DNA of 64,000 nt from Pseudomonas sp. Fl4BN1 (GCF_009908285.1 NZ_JAAARM010000007.1:62001-126000), one strand, 5' to 3'. Counted from the first letter of the stretch, positions 34,429 to 44,216 are shown. The notes: generated by a model not told the origin, from the sequence alone. Program-made: numbers and translations.

Positions 34429-34975
34429 CTACAGGGCGGCGCTGAGTTTATCGGCGACGTCTTCGGGCACCCAGGCGCGCCAGATGTCGGGGTGTTGCTT
34501 GAGGAATGCCCGGGCCGCCTCGCGTGGTGCGCTGTGGTTCTCACTCATCTGCGCCAGGGCCTGGTTCAAGGGGTCGATGGGCAGGTCGACCTTGCTGAAG
34601 AAACCACCAACTGCGGGTACTGCTTATGAAAAGGCGCGGACACACCAATCGATAATTTCGAGGCCAGGGAACGCGTCGGGCGCGGGTTGGGATTGTCGGC
34701 GTCGGTCAGGGTCTTCCAGGCTTCGGCATCTGGAGTGGTGGTTGGCCAGGGCCGTCTCCAGGGTGATGCCGGTACCCGGCAAGGTGTCGGTGGGCAGGCC
34801 ATAACCGCTCTCGACAATAATCCGCAGGAGTTCGGTGATCAGGCTGCCGCTTTCCCAGTTCCGGTCGGCGAAGTGAATCGGCTGGGACGCCGCGGCCACC
34901 GGCGGCGCACTCAGCGCGGCCAGGGTCAACAGGTTGCCGGCAAGCAGCGCTCGGAATCCTTGCGTGGGGTGCTCC
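34429..34975 (-). pseudogene. Decayed glycine betaine/choline-type ABC transporter substrate-binding protein
   Basis: Three pieces in different frames add up to an OpuAC-type protein. The N-terminal piece has a signal peptide (LLAGNLLTLAALSAPPVAAA) and FADRNWESGSLITELLRII through LETALAN. The middle piece has FPGL and KLSIGVSAPFHKQYPQLV. The C-terminal piece is FFSKVDLPIDPLNQALAQMS through WRAWVPEDVADKLSAAL and a stop at 34429. The likely start codon at 34975 has become ACG after an intact GAGGAG. About 180 codons remain of roughly 330, so there is an internal deletion plus at least two frameshifts. No transporter partner genes are nearby. Confidence 0.85.
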
Positions 34976-35100
34976 TCTTGGCTCGGGATCAGGGCCAAAG
35001 GGTCTTCCTGCGTATGCACGCCAGGCCCCTGAAGCATTAAGTCAACTGACTGTAGTAGAGGTTGCGCATTTTCCACCCGGAGTGACGCCGGATCGGGCGG

Positions 35101-35307
35101 TCATCGCTCCGCCGGCTCCTGCAGGCGCTGCAATTCACGGCGCACCATGCTGGCGTAGGCCGCCGGGCGCAGGCCGTAGATCTGTGCAGCCACCCAACTC
35201 AGCCAGGCCCCCTGCAACACCGCCTTCTGTGCGAACAGGCGCTGGGCCTCGCTACAGGCGGCGGCCAGGTGCTGCTGATGAAACTCGGCACGGCTCTGGC
35301 GCGTCAC
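35101..35307 (-). CDS. Small hypothetical protein
   Basis: This 68-residue protein is rich in Ala, Gln and Arg and likely helical (EFHQQHLAAACSEAQRLFAQ, AAYASMVRRELQRLQ). The GTG start at 35307 overlaps the stop of the gene before it by GTGA, which supports real, coupled translation. I recognise no family. Confidence 0.6.
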   Translation of the reverse strand: MTRQSRAEFHQQHLAAACSEAQRLFAQKAVLQGAWLSWVAAQIYGLRPAAYASMVRRELQRLQEPAER

Positions 35308-35774
35308 TCGCTGGCCTTGAAGCTCACCAACTCACCCTTGCGAAACTTGGCGGCCTTGGCGGTGACGGCCTTGAGGGTCTTGGTCAGGCCTTCCTGCAAT
35401 TGCTCGTGGGCGGCGAAGACCGTCACCACCGAATGCCCTTCCTTGAAGACGATCCCCTGCCCCAGAGGGCTGCTGACAAAGGCGTAGTCGCCCAGACCAT
35501 AGACCGTCAGCTTGATCTCGCGAAAGCGGATCTCCAGCTTGCCGCCTTCTCGGCTGGGCAGCACAGCGGCGCGAAAGTGATCGCCGACCTTGAGTTCCAG
35601 GCGCTGCTTATCGTCCACCACCAGAGCCGTCTCGGTGTCGATCTCGGCGATGTAGGTACCTTCGGCGGATTGTTCGGTGACATAGACAAAACGAGATTGG
35701 AATTGCTTGACCAGTTTTGCGCGCAAATCGCCCAAAACGAACAACGCATGCATTTCAAGATTACTTACTGCCAA
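35304..35774 (-). CDS. Hypothetical protein
   Basis: This 156-residue protein is mostly beta-type, with FQSRFVYVTEQSAEGTYIAE, VVDDKQRLELKVGDHFRAAV and VKAVTAKAAKFRKGELVSF-like basic tail segments. The TTG at 35774 has GGGGAG 6 nt upstream and begins (M)AVSNLEMHALFVLGDLR; the ATG at 35753 is an alternative with no ribosome site. It has no signal peptide or membrane helix. I do not recognise the family. It is followed by the 68-residue gene. Confidence 0.65.
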   Translation of the reverse strand: MAVSNLEMHALFVLGDLRAKLVKQFQSRFVYVTEQSAEGTYIAEIDTETALVVDDKQRLELKVGDHFRAAVLPSREGGKLEIRFREIKLTVYGLGDYAFVSSPLGQGIVFKEGHSVVTVFAAHEQLQEGLTKTLKAVTAKAAKFRKGELVSFKASE

Positions 35775-36430
35775 GGAACACTCCCCGATACTCAAAATGA
35801 TGCCGCCCGAGGAAAAACGGACAGCACGAAAAAACCGCCATGGCGGCGTAGTGACTCCAATCAATCATCCATCAATTGCTCTAGTGAACCTGGCACTCCT
35901 GCGGCCACGGCGCTGGGCAAAGCGTAATTCGCCGATGCATCAGGCACATGTCGAAGGCTCAAGGAGTAGGCTCTGACAGCCCGATGTGGCAGCGCATAAT
36001 CCGGGACAGGGCTGAAACAGGCCAACTGGCCGGACACACCCAGATCATGAATCCCGGTTCGGCAGCCACTGCGGGTTGCAGAGGCAATTCTAGAGCAACT
36101 TTGTGCATTTCGACTATTTAAAGCGACTTGTCACTTCGCACCTGCGTACTCAAACAAACCGCTCTTTTGCTCTTCGGCGGGTAATGTTGCCCTGAACCAG
36201 TGCTCAACGGCGTCTCTATTCTAACCACTGACACTCTGAAACGCTGCTGCACATTGCCGGAGTTAAACAGAAGAAGTTTCAGTTTAGGCCATCAGACTCC
36301 TCGCCACCTAGAGCCCAGGTGACATAACTCAGCCCACCACAGCGCAACAACTGCCATACTCCGCTGTTGGTTGAATGACCGCAGCATGCGGACGTTCAAG
36401 CACTCACTCATCTCCAAGGGAAGGCTAGAA
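35775..36430. other. Intergenic region without recognised gene
   Basis: These 656 bases have lower GC than the surroundings and no frame with coding character. I saw no REP, tRNA or strong terminator. The right end carries AAGGGAAGG (36417-36425), the ribosome-binding site of the next gene. Confidence 0.5.
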
Positions 36431-36661
36431 GTGATCGAACTAGATATTGGCGAGTTTTTCATTCGTGGCGAGTGCAGAGAAGTCGAGGGCGAATTCCAGG
36501 CCGTGATTGCCATGCGCGCCAAACCTCCACTCACCCAGATCACCTTCCACCAAGTGGAACGCGACCGTTGGTTCAAGACCTCGGAAGAGGCGGCAGCGGC
36601 AGCCAGGGAGTCCGCCAAGGCCCTCAAGCTGGCCGTCGACCAGGGCGCCCTGAACGCCTGA
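36431..36661 (+). CDS. Small hypothetical protein
   Basis: A GTG at 36431 preceded by AAGGGAAGG opens a 76-residue frame: (M)IELDIGEFFIRGECREVEGE, then QAVIAMRAKPPLTQITFHQV and a helical Ala-rich tail (TSEEAAAAARESAKALKLAV). It could extend to an ATG at 36386 but that lacks a ribosome site. It is a soluble protein of no family I recognise, and starts a run of three small plus-strand genes. Confidence 0.6.
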   Translation: MIELDIGEFFIRGECREVEGEFQAVIAMRAKPPLTQITFHQVERDRWFKTSEEAAAAARESAKALKLAVDQGALNA

Positions 36662-36733
36662 TGTGTGCCGCGCCGATCAAGGATCCGGCGGCGCGACCGA
36701 CACAAAGGCGAGATCCGTTTTAAGAGCATCACG

Positions 36734-37105
36734 ATGATTAACTTAAATCCACCGACTCGCCTTGCCGAACTGTTCACCCCGCCTCCCGGCACCGCCACAC
36801 TGGAGCCCTCGGACGACGGCGAGACCCTGGTCCTCAGTCGCTCCAGTGCCAACAGCGAGGCCGAGGCATTACTGCTGGCCAAGAAGAAACGCATCCGCCA
36901 GTTGAAAAAACAGATCGAGCTACTGCAACACAAACTGCTACGGGCCAAGGTACGCCTGGAGACAGTCAAGGGGGCCACCTCCAGCTCCGAGACCGGTCAC
37001 GCCATGGCCCGGTCATCCGCGCAGGCCCAGGTCATGGCCTACAGCACCGCCCTGTCGATGGCCCAGTCCGCGCTGTTCCAAGCCCAGAGCGGCACCCTGA
37101 CCTGA
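36734..37105 (+). CDS. Hypothetical coiled-coil protein
   Basis: This 123-residue protein has a disordered N-terminus (PPTRLAELFTPPPGTATLEP), a basic coiled coil (LLLAKKKRIRQLKKQIELLQ, about residues 58-85) and an Ala/Ser/Gln-rich tail (AMARSSAQAQVMAYSTALSM). It has no membrane segment. The ATG at 36734 gives a compact protein; the ribosome site is weak. The function is unknown. Confidence 0.6.
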   Translation: MINLNPPTRLAELFTPPPGTATLEPSDDGETLVLSRSSANSEAEALLLAKKKRIRQLKKQIELLQHKLLRAKVRLETVKGATSSSETGHAMARSSAQAQVMAYSTALSMAQSALFQAQSGTLT

Positions 37106-37190
37106 CGACGCCGATCGAACTTGCGAGCCCGCACTGCCTCAGAGACTCAGAGGCAGCGCCGGTGCTGCCACGCCAAGCAAGGGGATCATC

Positions 37191-37430
37191 ATGGAAGCGC
37201 CAACCCACACCCTCGAAGGCCTGTTCGATCAATTGGGCCTGGACTCCAGCCCCGCGGCCATCGACGCCTTCATCAGCCAATATTCGCCCCTGGCCGAAGA
37301 CTGCAAACTGGTGGACGCCGAATTCAGGACCGCACCACAAGCGGCCTTCCTCAAGCAGCAACTGCGCGAAGACGCCGACTGGACCCCGGTAGTAGACGAA
37401 CTCAACCTGCGCCTGCATCAAGCGGGCTAA
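37191..37430 (+). CDS. DUF2789 family protein
   Basis: This 79-residue protein matches DUF2789: the start MEAPTHTLEGLFDQLGL, then IDAFISQYSPLAEDCKL and AAFLKQQLREDADWTPVVD. AAGGGGAT precedes the ATG. It is small, soluble and likely all-helical. Its last codons overlap the convergent 72-residue gene by 4 nt. Confidence 0.85.
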   Translation: MEAPTHTLEGLFDQLGLDSSPAAIDAFISQYSPLAEDCKLVDAEFRTAPQAAFLKQQLREDADWTPVVDELNLRLHQAG

Positions 37431-37645
37431 GCCGAGTGCTTGAGGTGTCGCTGGCCAGGCTGGCAGACCGCCAGTTGCTGCTGCCAGGCCTGGCGGCACT
37501 CTTCGGCCTCGGCGCGACTGGCAAAGGCCGTGCCGCGCTGTTCGCCATTGACCAGCACCACCCAGCAGGCCTTGCGCCCCAAGGCTCGCAGTGAGCTCGG
37601 TACGCCACTGCCTATCATCACCGCCACATCGACTTTACCGTGCAT
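37427..37645 (-). CDS. Small hypothetical protein (DUF-type, beta strand plus helix)
   Basis: This 72-residue protein has CWVVLVNGEQRGTAFASRAE followed by EECRQAWQQQL, a strand-strand-helix pattern. A strong GGAGG lies before the ATG at 37645. It is convergent with the DUF2789 gene. I do not recognise a function. Confidence 0.65.
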   Translation of the reverse strand: MHGKVDVAVMIGSGVPSSLRALGRKACWVVLVNGEQRGTAFASRAEAEECRQAWQQQLAVCQPGQRHLKHSA

Positions 37646-37767
37646 GGAGAACCCTCCAGGAAATTAGTTAGCTGCCTAACGATGTTGGGCATACTAATAA
37701 CTTCCTGGTCCTCGCAACAGCCTGATTCTGCACAGCTGCGTTACATCACGCGTAACAATCGCCGTTC

Positions 37768-39390
37768 TCAGCCCTTGCGCTGCGGCGCTGCCTGCTCGGG
37801 TTTGTAGCCCAGGCGCAGGCCGCCCCAATGCCGCCCCTGAACCATGATTGGCACCGATAAGTCATGCATCAGCTCGCCGGTATCGCGGGTGTAGGTCTGC
37901 AGCAACAGCGGTTGCTGGTGGCTGCCACAACGGATGCCGGTGCGATCGGCAAACTTGCGCTTGCTGCGGTTATGCAGGTTGTCCACCTGCGGGTCACCGG
38001 TCAGTGGCTGGGAGAACACCTGGTTGTGGGTCGGCACATAACCTTCCTGGGTACAGGCGATGGCGAACACCAGGCCATTGTGGCGCGGCAGCAGGGATTC
38101 CTGGATCGGCGGCAGCACCTGATCGGTATAGCGGTCGAAACGGGTCTGGTACTTGGCTGGATCGGTGTTGGCGATCAGCTGGTAGTGACGGTCGAACAGG
38201 TCATCCTGGCTGATCCGGTTCTCTGCCAGGTCGGTCTCGAACTGCTCGGTGATGCGTTTCGCACCTTCACGCGCCAGGTCATAGATGCGCTGGTGGTAGT
38301 CATCCAGGCCAACTGCGGCCAGGCGCTCACTGATGGTTTCCGCCTGCCCCTCCATCTGTACCGCGGCCTGGGCCAGGCTGCGGGTCTGCTGGTCACTGAC
38401 CGCCAGATCGCTGCGCATCTGTTCCACCGCATGGAACAGACTGTCCAACTGCTCGCGATTGGTCTCGGCGCCCCGGGCGATCTCGCCGACCTGCCCTTCC
38501 ACGCCTGCCGCCAAGTGAGCGATGGTGTCCAGGTGCTGGCCGGTGTGCTCCACCTGCTCGACCCCCAGGTTCAGGTCGTCGGACAGCTGGCGGATCTGCT
38601 CCACCACATCACTGGTGCGTTGCTGGATATCGGCCACCATCACCCCGACTTCATCGGTGGCGGTGGCGGTACGCCCGGCCAGCCCGCGCACCTCGTCGGC
38701 AACCACGGCAAAACCGCGGCCATGCTCCCCGGCCCGGGCCGCCTCGATGGCGGCGTTCAAGGCCAGCAGATTGGTCTGGCTGGCGATCGACTGGATCACC
38801 AGGGTCACCCGCTGGATCTCCTCACTGCGTTGACTCAGGGCCTCGATCAGCTCGCGGCTGCCATTGGCGCGCTGGCTCAAGGAGTGCATGCGGCTGATGG
38901 ACTCGCCCAGCACCGTGCGCCCTTCCGCGCTGCGGGCGTGGGCCTCACTGGCGGCGCTCAGGGCCTGGCGACTGAGTTGCGAGGTGGCCTGTTCGGTCTT
39001 GATCATCACTTCGGCGCTGCCGACGATGCGTGCCGCAGCGTCCAGCTGGGATTGCAGCTTGCCCGCCAGTTGAGTCACCGAGTAGGCCACTCCGGCGGCG
39101 GACAGCGCGTTATGGGTGGTGCTGTAGGACAGGTCGCGGGTCAGCGTGGACAGTTCATTTTCAGCGGTTGCCGTCGACGCCTCGGGCGCCTTGCGCGTCC
39201 GCAGCCTGGGTAGCCAGACCACCAGCACCGCCAGCGGCAGGCACAGGTATAGCGGCCACTCGCCCAGGGCCTGGCCACCCAGCAACCCCATCAAGGCCGC
39301 GCTCTGCAAGCTCGGCGCCCACCAGCTGGCAGTCCCGGGTGTTGCCAGCGGTTGCGCGACAGGCACCGCTAGAGATCCTTCTCTTGACAT
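37768..39390 (-). CDS. Methyl-accepting chemotaxis protein with C-terminal sensor-like domain
   Basis: This 540-residue chemoreceptor has two hydrophobic helices near the N-terminus (about residues 28-62, [20 protein letters not shown] and the following segment) with almost no periplasmic loop. The signalling domain with its hairpin tip ([36 protein letters not shown]) spans about residues 110-360. A further 170 residues follow, with [37 protein letters not shown] and [20 protein letters not shown], which look like a Cache/PDC-type fold. The order is opposite to the usual sensor-then-signalling layout, so sensing is probably cytoplasmic. GGGGTGAG supports the ATG at 39390. Confidence 0.9.
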   Translation of the reverse strand: MSREGSLAVPVAQPLATPGTASWWAPSLQSAALMGLLGGQALGEWPLYLCLPLAVLVVWLPRLRTRKAPEASTATAENELSTLTRDLSYSTTHNALSAAGVAYSVTQLAGKLQSQLDAAARIVGSAEVMIKTEQATSQLSRQALSAASEAHARSAEGRTVLGESISRMHSLSQRANGSRELIEALSQRSEEIQRVTLVIQSIASQTNLLALNAAIEAARAGEHGRGFAVVADEVRGLAGRTATATDEVGVMVADIQQRTSDVVEQIRQLSDDLNLGVEQVEHTGQHLDTIAHLAAGVEGQVGEIARGAETNREQLDSLFHAVEQMRSDLAVSDQQTRSLAQAAVQMEGQAETISERLAAVGLDDYHQRIYDLAREGAKRITEQFETDLAENRISQDDLFDRHYQLIANTDPAKYQTRFDRYTDQVLPPIQESLLPRHNGLVFAIACTQEGYVPTHNQVFSQPLTGDPQVDNLHNRSKRKFADRTGIRCGSHQQPLLLQTYTRDTGELMHDLSVPIMVQGRHWGGLRLGYKPEQAAPQRKG

Positions 39391-39775
39391 GTTGCTCACC
39401 CCACATCGTTCTATTTGTTTTCCGGCATTAGACGCCACTAGAAAGCCATTATCCATGGTCCCTTAGTAGGACAGCGCAGCGGCAGGCTCCAAACCATAAA
39501 CGGCCAGAGGCATGCGTCGGCCATTATTCAGGGTCTGTGGGGGCGGGGGTTGCAGGAGATCAATAAAGCAGCGGCAGGCGCAGGGCTTTTTGCACTCGGC
39601 GATGAGGGCTGGGGTGGAACCTGGGAGGTTCGCTGTGGGCGCGTTCCTTGCGCCCGCACTGGCGGAGCTTCAAGCGAATGGACAATGCCAGGATTGAGCA
39701 GGTCGATCCCCGGAGCACATGGTCATGGGCCCGGCGCCTCTCTTGCCGCTTGAAGCTTGCAACTTGCAGCGGCTA
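39391..39775. other. Intergenic region without recognised gene
   Basis: I see no coding frame. Near 39746-39772 there is a CCGCT...AGCGG inverted repeat around TTGAAGCTTGCAACTTGCAG, just past the DksA-like stop codon, which may help end that transcript. Confidence 0.4.
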
Positions 39776-40180
39776 TCAAGCCTGTCGCTGATGCTTGTCG
39801 ATCTGCTCGTGGCGTTCTTGGGCTTCGATGCAGTACTTGGTGGTCGGGCTGATCAGCAGGCGCTTGAGGCCAATCGCCTCGCCGCTGTCATCGCACCAGC
39901 CGAAGCTGTCGTCACTGATCCGGCCCAGGGCCTGCTCCAGTTGCGGCAGCATGCGCTGGTCACGATCAATGGCGTTGACCAACCAAGTGCGCTCTTCTTC
40001 AACGGAGGCGGCATCAGCCGGGTCAGCCGGGGTGTCCAGGCTTTCAATGGCGATCCGGTTCTGTTCGATGCGCTCGTGGGTTTCCACCTTCATGGCTTGC
40101 AACAGATCGCTGAAAAAAGCGTGCTGCTCGGCATTCATGTAGTCATCCGCCGGCATGGCCAGCAACTTTTCCTTGGTCAT
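39776..40180 (-). CDS. DksA/TraR-family RNA polymerase regulator with an incomplete zinc site
   Basis: This 134-residue protein has the DksA coiled coil (about residues 18-88) whose tip carries DPADAA, matching the Asp-x-x-Asp-x-Ala needed for action in the RNA polymerase secondary channel. In the globular part, the four zinc cysteines of E. coli DksA align as C, S, C, A (GWCDDSGEAIG and TTKYCIEAQE), so two are lost. That resembles DksA2 of P. aeruginosa, which works without zinc. No Zur box was noticed upstream. The ATG at 40180 has GAGAAA upstream. Confidence 0.85.
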   Translation of the reverse strand: MTKEKLLAMPADDYMNAEQHAFFSDLLQAMKVETHERIEQNRIAIESLDTPADPADAASVEEERTWLVNAIDRDQRMLPQLEQALGRISDDSFGWCDDSGEAIGLKRLLISPTTKYCIEAQERHEQIDKHQRQA

Positions 40181-40575
40181 TGATTTCTCTATAAAAAATA
40201 CGTGCATTAAGGCGAATTCAAACTGTTTCCGGTTGACCCGTCAGGTCATCAGAAAGGCGCCATACCTTCTAAGCGCCACCCGGCACTCAATTTACGAGGG
40301 GCGGCAGTCTAAGGCCGGTTTGAGGGCGCAGCAACTGAAATGACAGCGAATCTGTCCGACAAACCGAGCAAAGCCCGCAATTGCGGGCTTTGGTGGCGAT
40401 TATCGGAGTGCGTTTATAACAAAAAATTCCATAACCGCGGGCCTGTTAGAAGACAAACGGCAGTACCAGACAGCAGATTCACGGTTTTCTTGCAGTTTTC
40501 CAACCTCTTTGCAGGCAAAAAGTGGCTGCGAAAACAACCTTGATCAACCTCGGCCGCCCGCCCCCACTCCAGCAC
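40181..40575. other. Intergenic region with a 24-bp perfect palindrome
   Basis: I find no gene here. CAAAGCCCGCAA (40369-40380) followed directly by TTGCGGGCTTTG (40381-40392) is a perfect 24-bp palindrome that can form a hairpin on either strand; it lacks a T-run and sits more than 180 nt past the inositol permease stop codon. Confidence 0.5.
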
Positions 40576-41598
40576 TCAACGCTTGAGCTTGCGTTTGTTG
40601 CGGTACTGGTCGATGACCACCGCCACCACAATGATCAAGCCCTTGATAATGTCCTGGATGTAGGCATCGACGCCAACGAAGGTGAAGCCGCTGGCCATGA
40701 CCCCGAGGATCAGCGCCCCAATCACCGTGCCGGTGATGCGCCCGACCCCTCCCGCCAGGCTGGTGCCGCCGATCACCGCGGCGGCAATTGCGTCCAGTTC
40801 ATAGGACATGCCCATCCCCGCCTGGCCGGTCGCGGCCCGCGCCGAGGCCACCACCCCGGCCAGCCCCGCCAGCAACCCGGCGATGCTGTAGACGATCACC
40901 AGGTGACGCTTGACGTTGATCCCTGAAGTGCGCGCCGCCTGCATGTTGCCGCCGATGGCGTAGGTGTACTTGCCGTACTTGGTGTAGCGCAGGGCGATGT
41001 GGAAGATCACCGCCACCACCAGGAAGATCACCACCGGCATCGCGCCCTGGCCAATCGCGGTGTAGGCGTCCGAGAGCATGCTCACCGGCTGGCCCTGGGT
41101 GTAGTAGCGCGCCAGGCCACGGGCCGAGACCATCATCCCCAGCGTGGCAATAAAGGGCGGAATGCCGGTCAGGGCAATCACGCTACCGTTGATTGCCCCC
41201 GCCAGCAGGCCGACCCCGAGCCCGACCAGTACCGGAATCCACACCGGCAGGTCGGTCAGCGAGGGAAACACCGCGCGGCTGAAGTCCGAAGTCTGCGCCA
41301 GGCTCGCGGCAATCATTGCCGACAACGCCAGCACCGAGCCGGAGGACAGGTCAATGCCGGTGGTGATGATCACCTGGGTCACGCCGATGGCCAGCAAGCC
41401 GATGACCGACACCTGGAGGATCATCAGCACCAGGCGCTGGGAGTTGAGCAGGAAGCTCTGGTCGCGGACGATCCAGCCAAACAGCTCGAACACCAGGCCG
41501 ATGCCGATCAGTACCAGGAAGATGCTCAACTCGCTCGGCAGTCGCCGGCGACGGTTGACCACTGCCGCTGCCGGTTTTTTTTCCAGTATTGCGTTCAT
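40576..41598 (-). CDS. Inositol-type sugar ABC transporter permease
   Basis: This 340-residue inner-membrane permease of the RbsC class has about ten helices and the family block TGIPPFIATLGMMVSARGLA near residue 145, and AVIGGTSLAGGVGRITGTVIGALI near residue 270. It ends the ten-gene inositol gene run. Inositol as the substrate is inferred from the neighbours. Confidence 0.92.
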   Translation of the reverse strand: MNAILEKKPAAAVVNRRRRLPSELSIFLVLIGIGLVFELFGWIVRDQSFLLNSQRLVLMILQVSVIGLLAIGVTQVIITTGIDLSSGSVLALSAMIAASLAQTSDFSRAVFPSLTDLPVWIPVLVGLGVGLLAGAINGSVIALTGIPPFIATLGMMVSARGLARYYTQGQPVSMLSDAYTAIGQGAMPVVIFLVVAVIFHIALRYTKYGKYTYAIGGNMQAARTSGINVKRHLVIVYSIAGLLAGLAGVVASARAATGQAGMGMSYELDAIAAAVIGGTSLAGGVGRITGTVIGALILGVMASGFTFVGVDAYIQDIIKGLIIVVAVVIDQYRNKRKLKR

Positions 41599-41667
41599 AA
41601 CCGCTCACCTTGATCAACAGCGACGCCAGCGCCGGACACGCCGGGCCAGCGCCCCTGGGTTGAATAT

Positions 41668-43221
41668 CTAGTTCAGGCCCGAGGCCAGTTGCATGACCCG
41701 TTCCTGAGTCGCCTCAGCGCGGTCCAGGGTGCCCATCAGCTGGCCTTCGTGCATGACCATGAGCCGGTCGCTCATGCCCAGCACCTCAGGCAGCTCCGAA
41801 GAAATCATGATCACCGCCATGCCTTCGCTGGCGAGGAAGGCAATCAGCCGGTAGATCTCGGCCTTGGCCCCGACATCGATGCCCCGGGTCGGCTCGTCGA
41901 GAATCAGAATCCGCGGCTGGGTCATCAGCCAGCGCGCGAGCAAGGCTTTCTGCTGGTTGCCGCCGGACAGGGTATCGATGCACTGCTCCAGCGACGGGGT
42001 CTTGACCCGCAGCCGCTGGCACATGTCCTCGCACAGCGCACGCAGGGCCTTCTGCCGGACGAAACCGCCACCGGTGTAATGCGGCAACACCGCCACCTCC
42101 ATGTTTTCCAGGACCGACAGACAGGGAAACAGGCCGCTGAGCTTGCGGTCCTCGGTGAGCAGGGCAAACCCTTGGCTGATGGCCATGTACGGCTCGCTGA
42201 TGTGCAGCGGCCGACCGTCGAGGAACACCTCGCCGCCGTCGCTGGGGGTGATGCCGAACAGGGTTTGCGCCACATTGGTGCGCCCCGAGCCCATCAGCCC
42301 GGCGATGCCCAGGATCTCCCCGGCATGCAGATCGAACGACACCCCGTCGAACACCCCGTCCAGGCGCAAGTCGCGGACCTTGAGCAGCAGGTCGCCGACA
42401 GGTTTCTCGCGCTGGGGGAACAGCTGGCTCAGCTCGCGCCCCACCATCATCGAAATCAGGCTGTCGCCGTCCAGGCTGTCGGCCCGTTGCAGGCCGATAT
42501 AGGCACCGTCGCGCAGCACCGCCACTTCATCGGCGATGGCGAACACTTCGTTCATCTTGTGGGTGATGTAGATGATGCCCTTACCCTGAGCCTTGAGGTC
42601 GGCAATGATCGAGAACAGGTGCGCCACCTCCTTGTCGGTGATGGCCGAGGTCGGTTCGTCCATGATCAGCACGCCGGAGTCGTAGGACACCGCCTTGGCA
42701 ATCTCCACCATCTGCCGCTCGGCAATACTCAGGTTGCCCACCTGCTCCTCGGGGTCCAGGTCGATGCGCAAGCGCGCCAGCAAGGCCGCGGTGCAGCGGT
42801 GCATTTCCCGGTGATCGATCATGCGCAGGGCGTTGAGCTGCTCGCGGCCGATCCAGATGTTCTCGGCGATGCTCATGTGCGGCATCAGGTTGAGCTCCTG
42901 GTGGATCATCGCGATCCCCGCTTGCAGCGCCGCCAGCGGCGAGGCGAAGCTCACCGGCCGGCCCTTGAGCCGCAGCTCGCCGGAGTCGGGCTGATAGATG
43001 CCGGCGATGATCTTCATCAGGGTCGACTTGCCGGCGCCGTTTTCCCCCATCAGCGCCAGTACCGTGCCGGGACGCACTCGCAACTGCACCTCGGACAAGG
43101 CCACCACTCCCGGGAAGCTCTTGCTGACATTGATCACCTCCAGCAGATAAGGCTCCTGGGGCGGCACGACGGCTACCGTGCTCAGGGGTTCCAGGCTCGA
43201 AACAGACGCGCAAGCGTGCAT
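41668..43221 (-). CDS. Inositol-type sugar ABC transporter ATPase (two ABC domains)
   Basis: This 517-residue cytosolic ATPase has two nucleotide-binding domains. The first shows Walker [10 protein letters not shown] near residue 60, the signature [11 protein letters not shown] and Walker [10 protein letters not shown]. The second has a degenerate P-loop [12 protein letters not shown] near residue 305, [15 protein letters not shown] and [10 protein letters not shown]. One intact and one altered site is normal for sugar importers of the RbsA/MglA group. It lies between the permease and binding-protein genes. Confidence 0.94.
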   Translation of the reverse strand: MHACASVSSLEPLSTVAVVPPQEPYLLEVINVSKSFPGVVALSEVQLRVRPGTVLALMGENGAGKSTLMKIIAGIYQPDSGELRLKGRPVSFASPLAALQAGIAMIHQELNLMPHMSIAENIWIGREQLNALRMIDHREMHRCTAALLARLRIDLDPEEQVGNLSIAERQMVEIAKAVSYDSGVLIMDEPTSAITDKEVAHLFSIIADLKAQGKGIIYITHKMNEVFAIADEVAVLRDGAYIGLQRADSLDGDSLISMMVGRELSQLFPQREKPVGDLLLKVRDLRLDGVFDGVSFDLHAGEILGIAGLMGSGRTNVAQTLFGITPSDGGEVFLDGRPLHISEPYMAISQGFALLTEDRKLSGLFPCLSVLENMEVAVLPHYTGGGFVRQKALRALCEDMCQRLRVKTPSLEQCIDTLSGGNQQKALLARWLMTQPRILILDEPTRGIDVGAKAEIYRLIAFLASEGMAVIMISSELPEVLGMSDRLMVMHEGQLMGTLDRAEATQERVMQLASGLN

Positions 43222-43289
43222 GATCAGCTACTCCAGCCGCCCGGCGCGCATGGCCGCCCGGCCGGCTTGATGATTGAAGGACCGGCTGG

Positions 43290-44216
43290 CTACTTGAACT
43301 GGGCGACGTTTTCCGGGGTGATCAGCCGATAGGGAATCCACACTGCGGCCTCCACCGGTTGCTGGTTGATCATCTTCACTGCGGTCTCCACCGAGCCATC
43401 GGCCTGGCCCTTGGCGTCCTGGAACACCGATACCGCCAGCTCGCCACGCTCAACCGCGCGCAAGCCGTCCGGCGTGCCGTCGACCCCGGCGATCAGCACA
43501 CTGCCCTTGGCCACGCCGGCCTGTTTCAGGGCCATGGCCGCGCCAATGGCCATCTCATCGTTGTTGGCCACCACCGCATTGAACTGGCGGCCCTGGGTCA
43601 GCCAGTCATTGACCAGGGTCATGCCCTTGTCCCGCAACCAGACGCCGGACTGTTCCTGGTCGACCTTGATGCCCGGGTACTGCGCCAGCACCTCCTTGAC
43701 GCCCTTGGTGCGGTTGGTCGTGGAGTTGTTCGCCAAGTCCCCCAGCAGCATCACGATGCTGCCCTTGCCGCCCATTTTCTCGGCCAGGTACTGCATCTGC
43801 ATCTTGCCCGCCTCCAGGTCATTGGACGCCACCGTGACCACGCCCCTGGGCAGGTTCAGGTCATCGGGGCGGCGGTTGACGTAGACCAGGGGAATCCCGG
43901 CCTTGACCGCCGCTTCAGTGATCTTGCGCACGGCGGCGGTGTCCACCGGGTTGACCACAATCGCGTCGACCTTCTGGCTGATGAAGCTTTCCACCTGGCT
44001 CAGTTGCTTGACCACGTCACTGCGGGCGTCCTCGAACTGTAACTGCACCCCCTCGGGCATGGACTTGGCCTTCTGGTCCATGGACTCGCGCAGGTAGGTC
44101 AGGTAGGTGTCATCGAACTGCGACATGCTCACGCCGATTCGCACCTGGGCCAGCGCCGCGCCGCTGAACACCATCAGCGCCAGGCTGAGGGAAAGCATTC
44201 GGATCTGAATGTTCAT
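43290..44216 (-). CDS. Inositol-type sugar-binding periplasmic protein
   Basis: This 308-residue type I binding protein has a signal peptide (MLSLSLALMVFSGAALA, cleavage near residue 24) and the Peripla_BP_4 fold: RIGVSMSQFDDTYLTYLRES, AIVVNPVDTAAVRKI, VIAGVDGTPDGLRAVERGEL-like C-terminal hinge. It delivers the sugar to the permease. The ATG at 44216 has GGAG 11 nt upstream. It is the first transporter gene after the 588-nt gap that follows iolG. Confidence 0.92.
   Translation of the reverse strand: MNIQIRMLSLSLALMVFSGAALAQVRIGVSMSQFDDTYLTYLRESMDQKAKSMPEGVQLQFEDARSDVVKQLSQVESFISQKVDAIVVNPVDTAAVRKITEAAVKAGIPLVYVNRRPDDLNLPRGVVTVASNDLEAGKMQMQYLAEKMGGKGSIVMLLGDLANNSTTNRTKGVKEVLAQYPGIKVDQEQSGVWLRDKGMTLVNDWLTQGRQFNAVVANNDEMAIGAAMALKQAGVAKGSVLIAGVDGTPDGLRAVERGELAVSVFQDAKGQADGSVETAVKMINQQPVEAAVWIPYRLITPENVAQFK

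Noticed and set aside
35707-35976. 89-codon plus-strand ORF
   Set aside because: It overlaps the 156-residue minus-strand gene, has no ribosome site and no recognisable motif.
36292-36978. 228-codon minus-strand frame
   Set aside because: It is antisense to two small plus-strand genes with better starts and has a Ser/Arg-rich shadow composition.
40369-40392. 24-bp perfect palindrome as a terminator of the inositol permease gene
   Set aside because: It lacks a T-run on either strand and lies more than 180 nt from the gene end; left as an unassigned palindrome.
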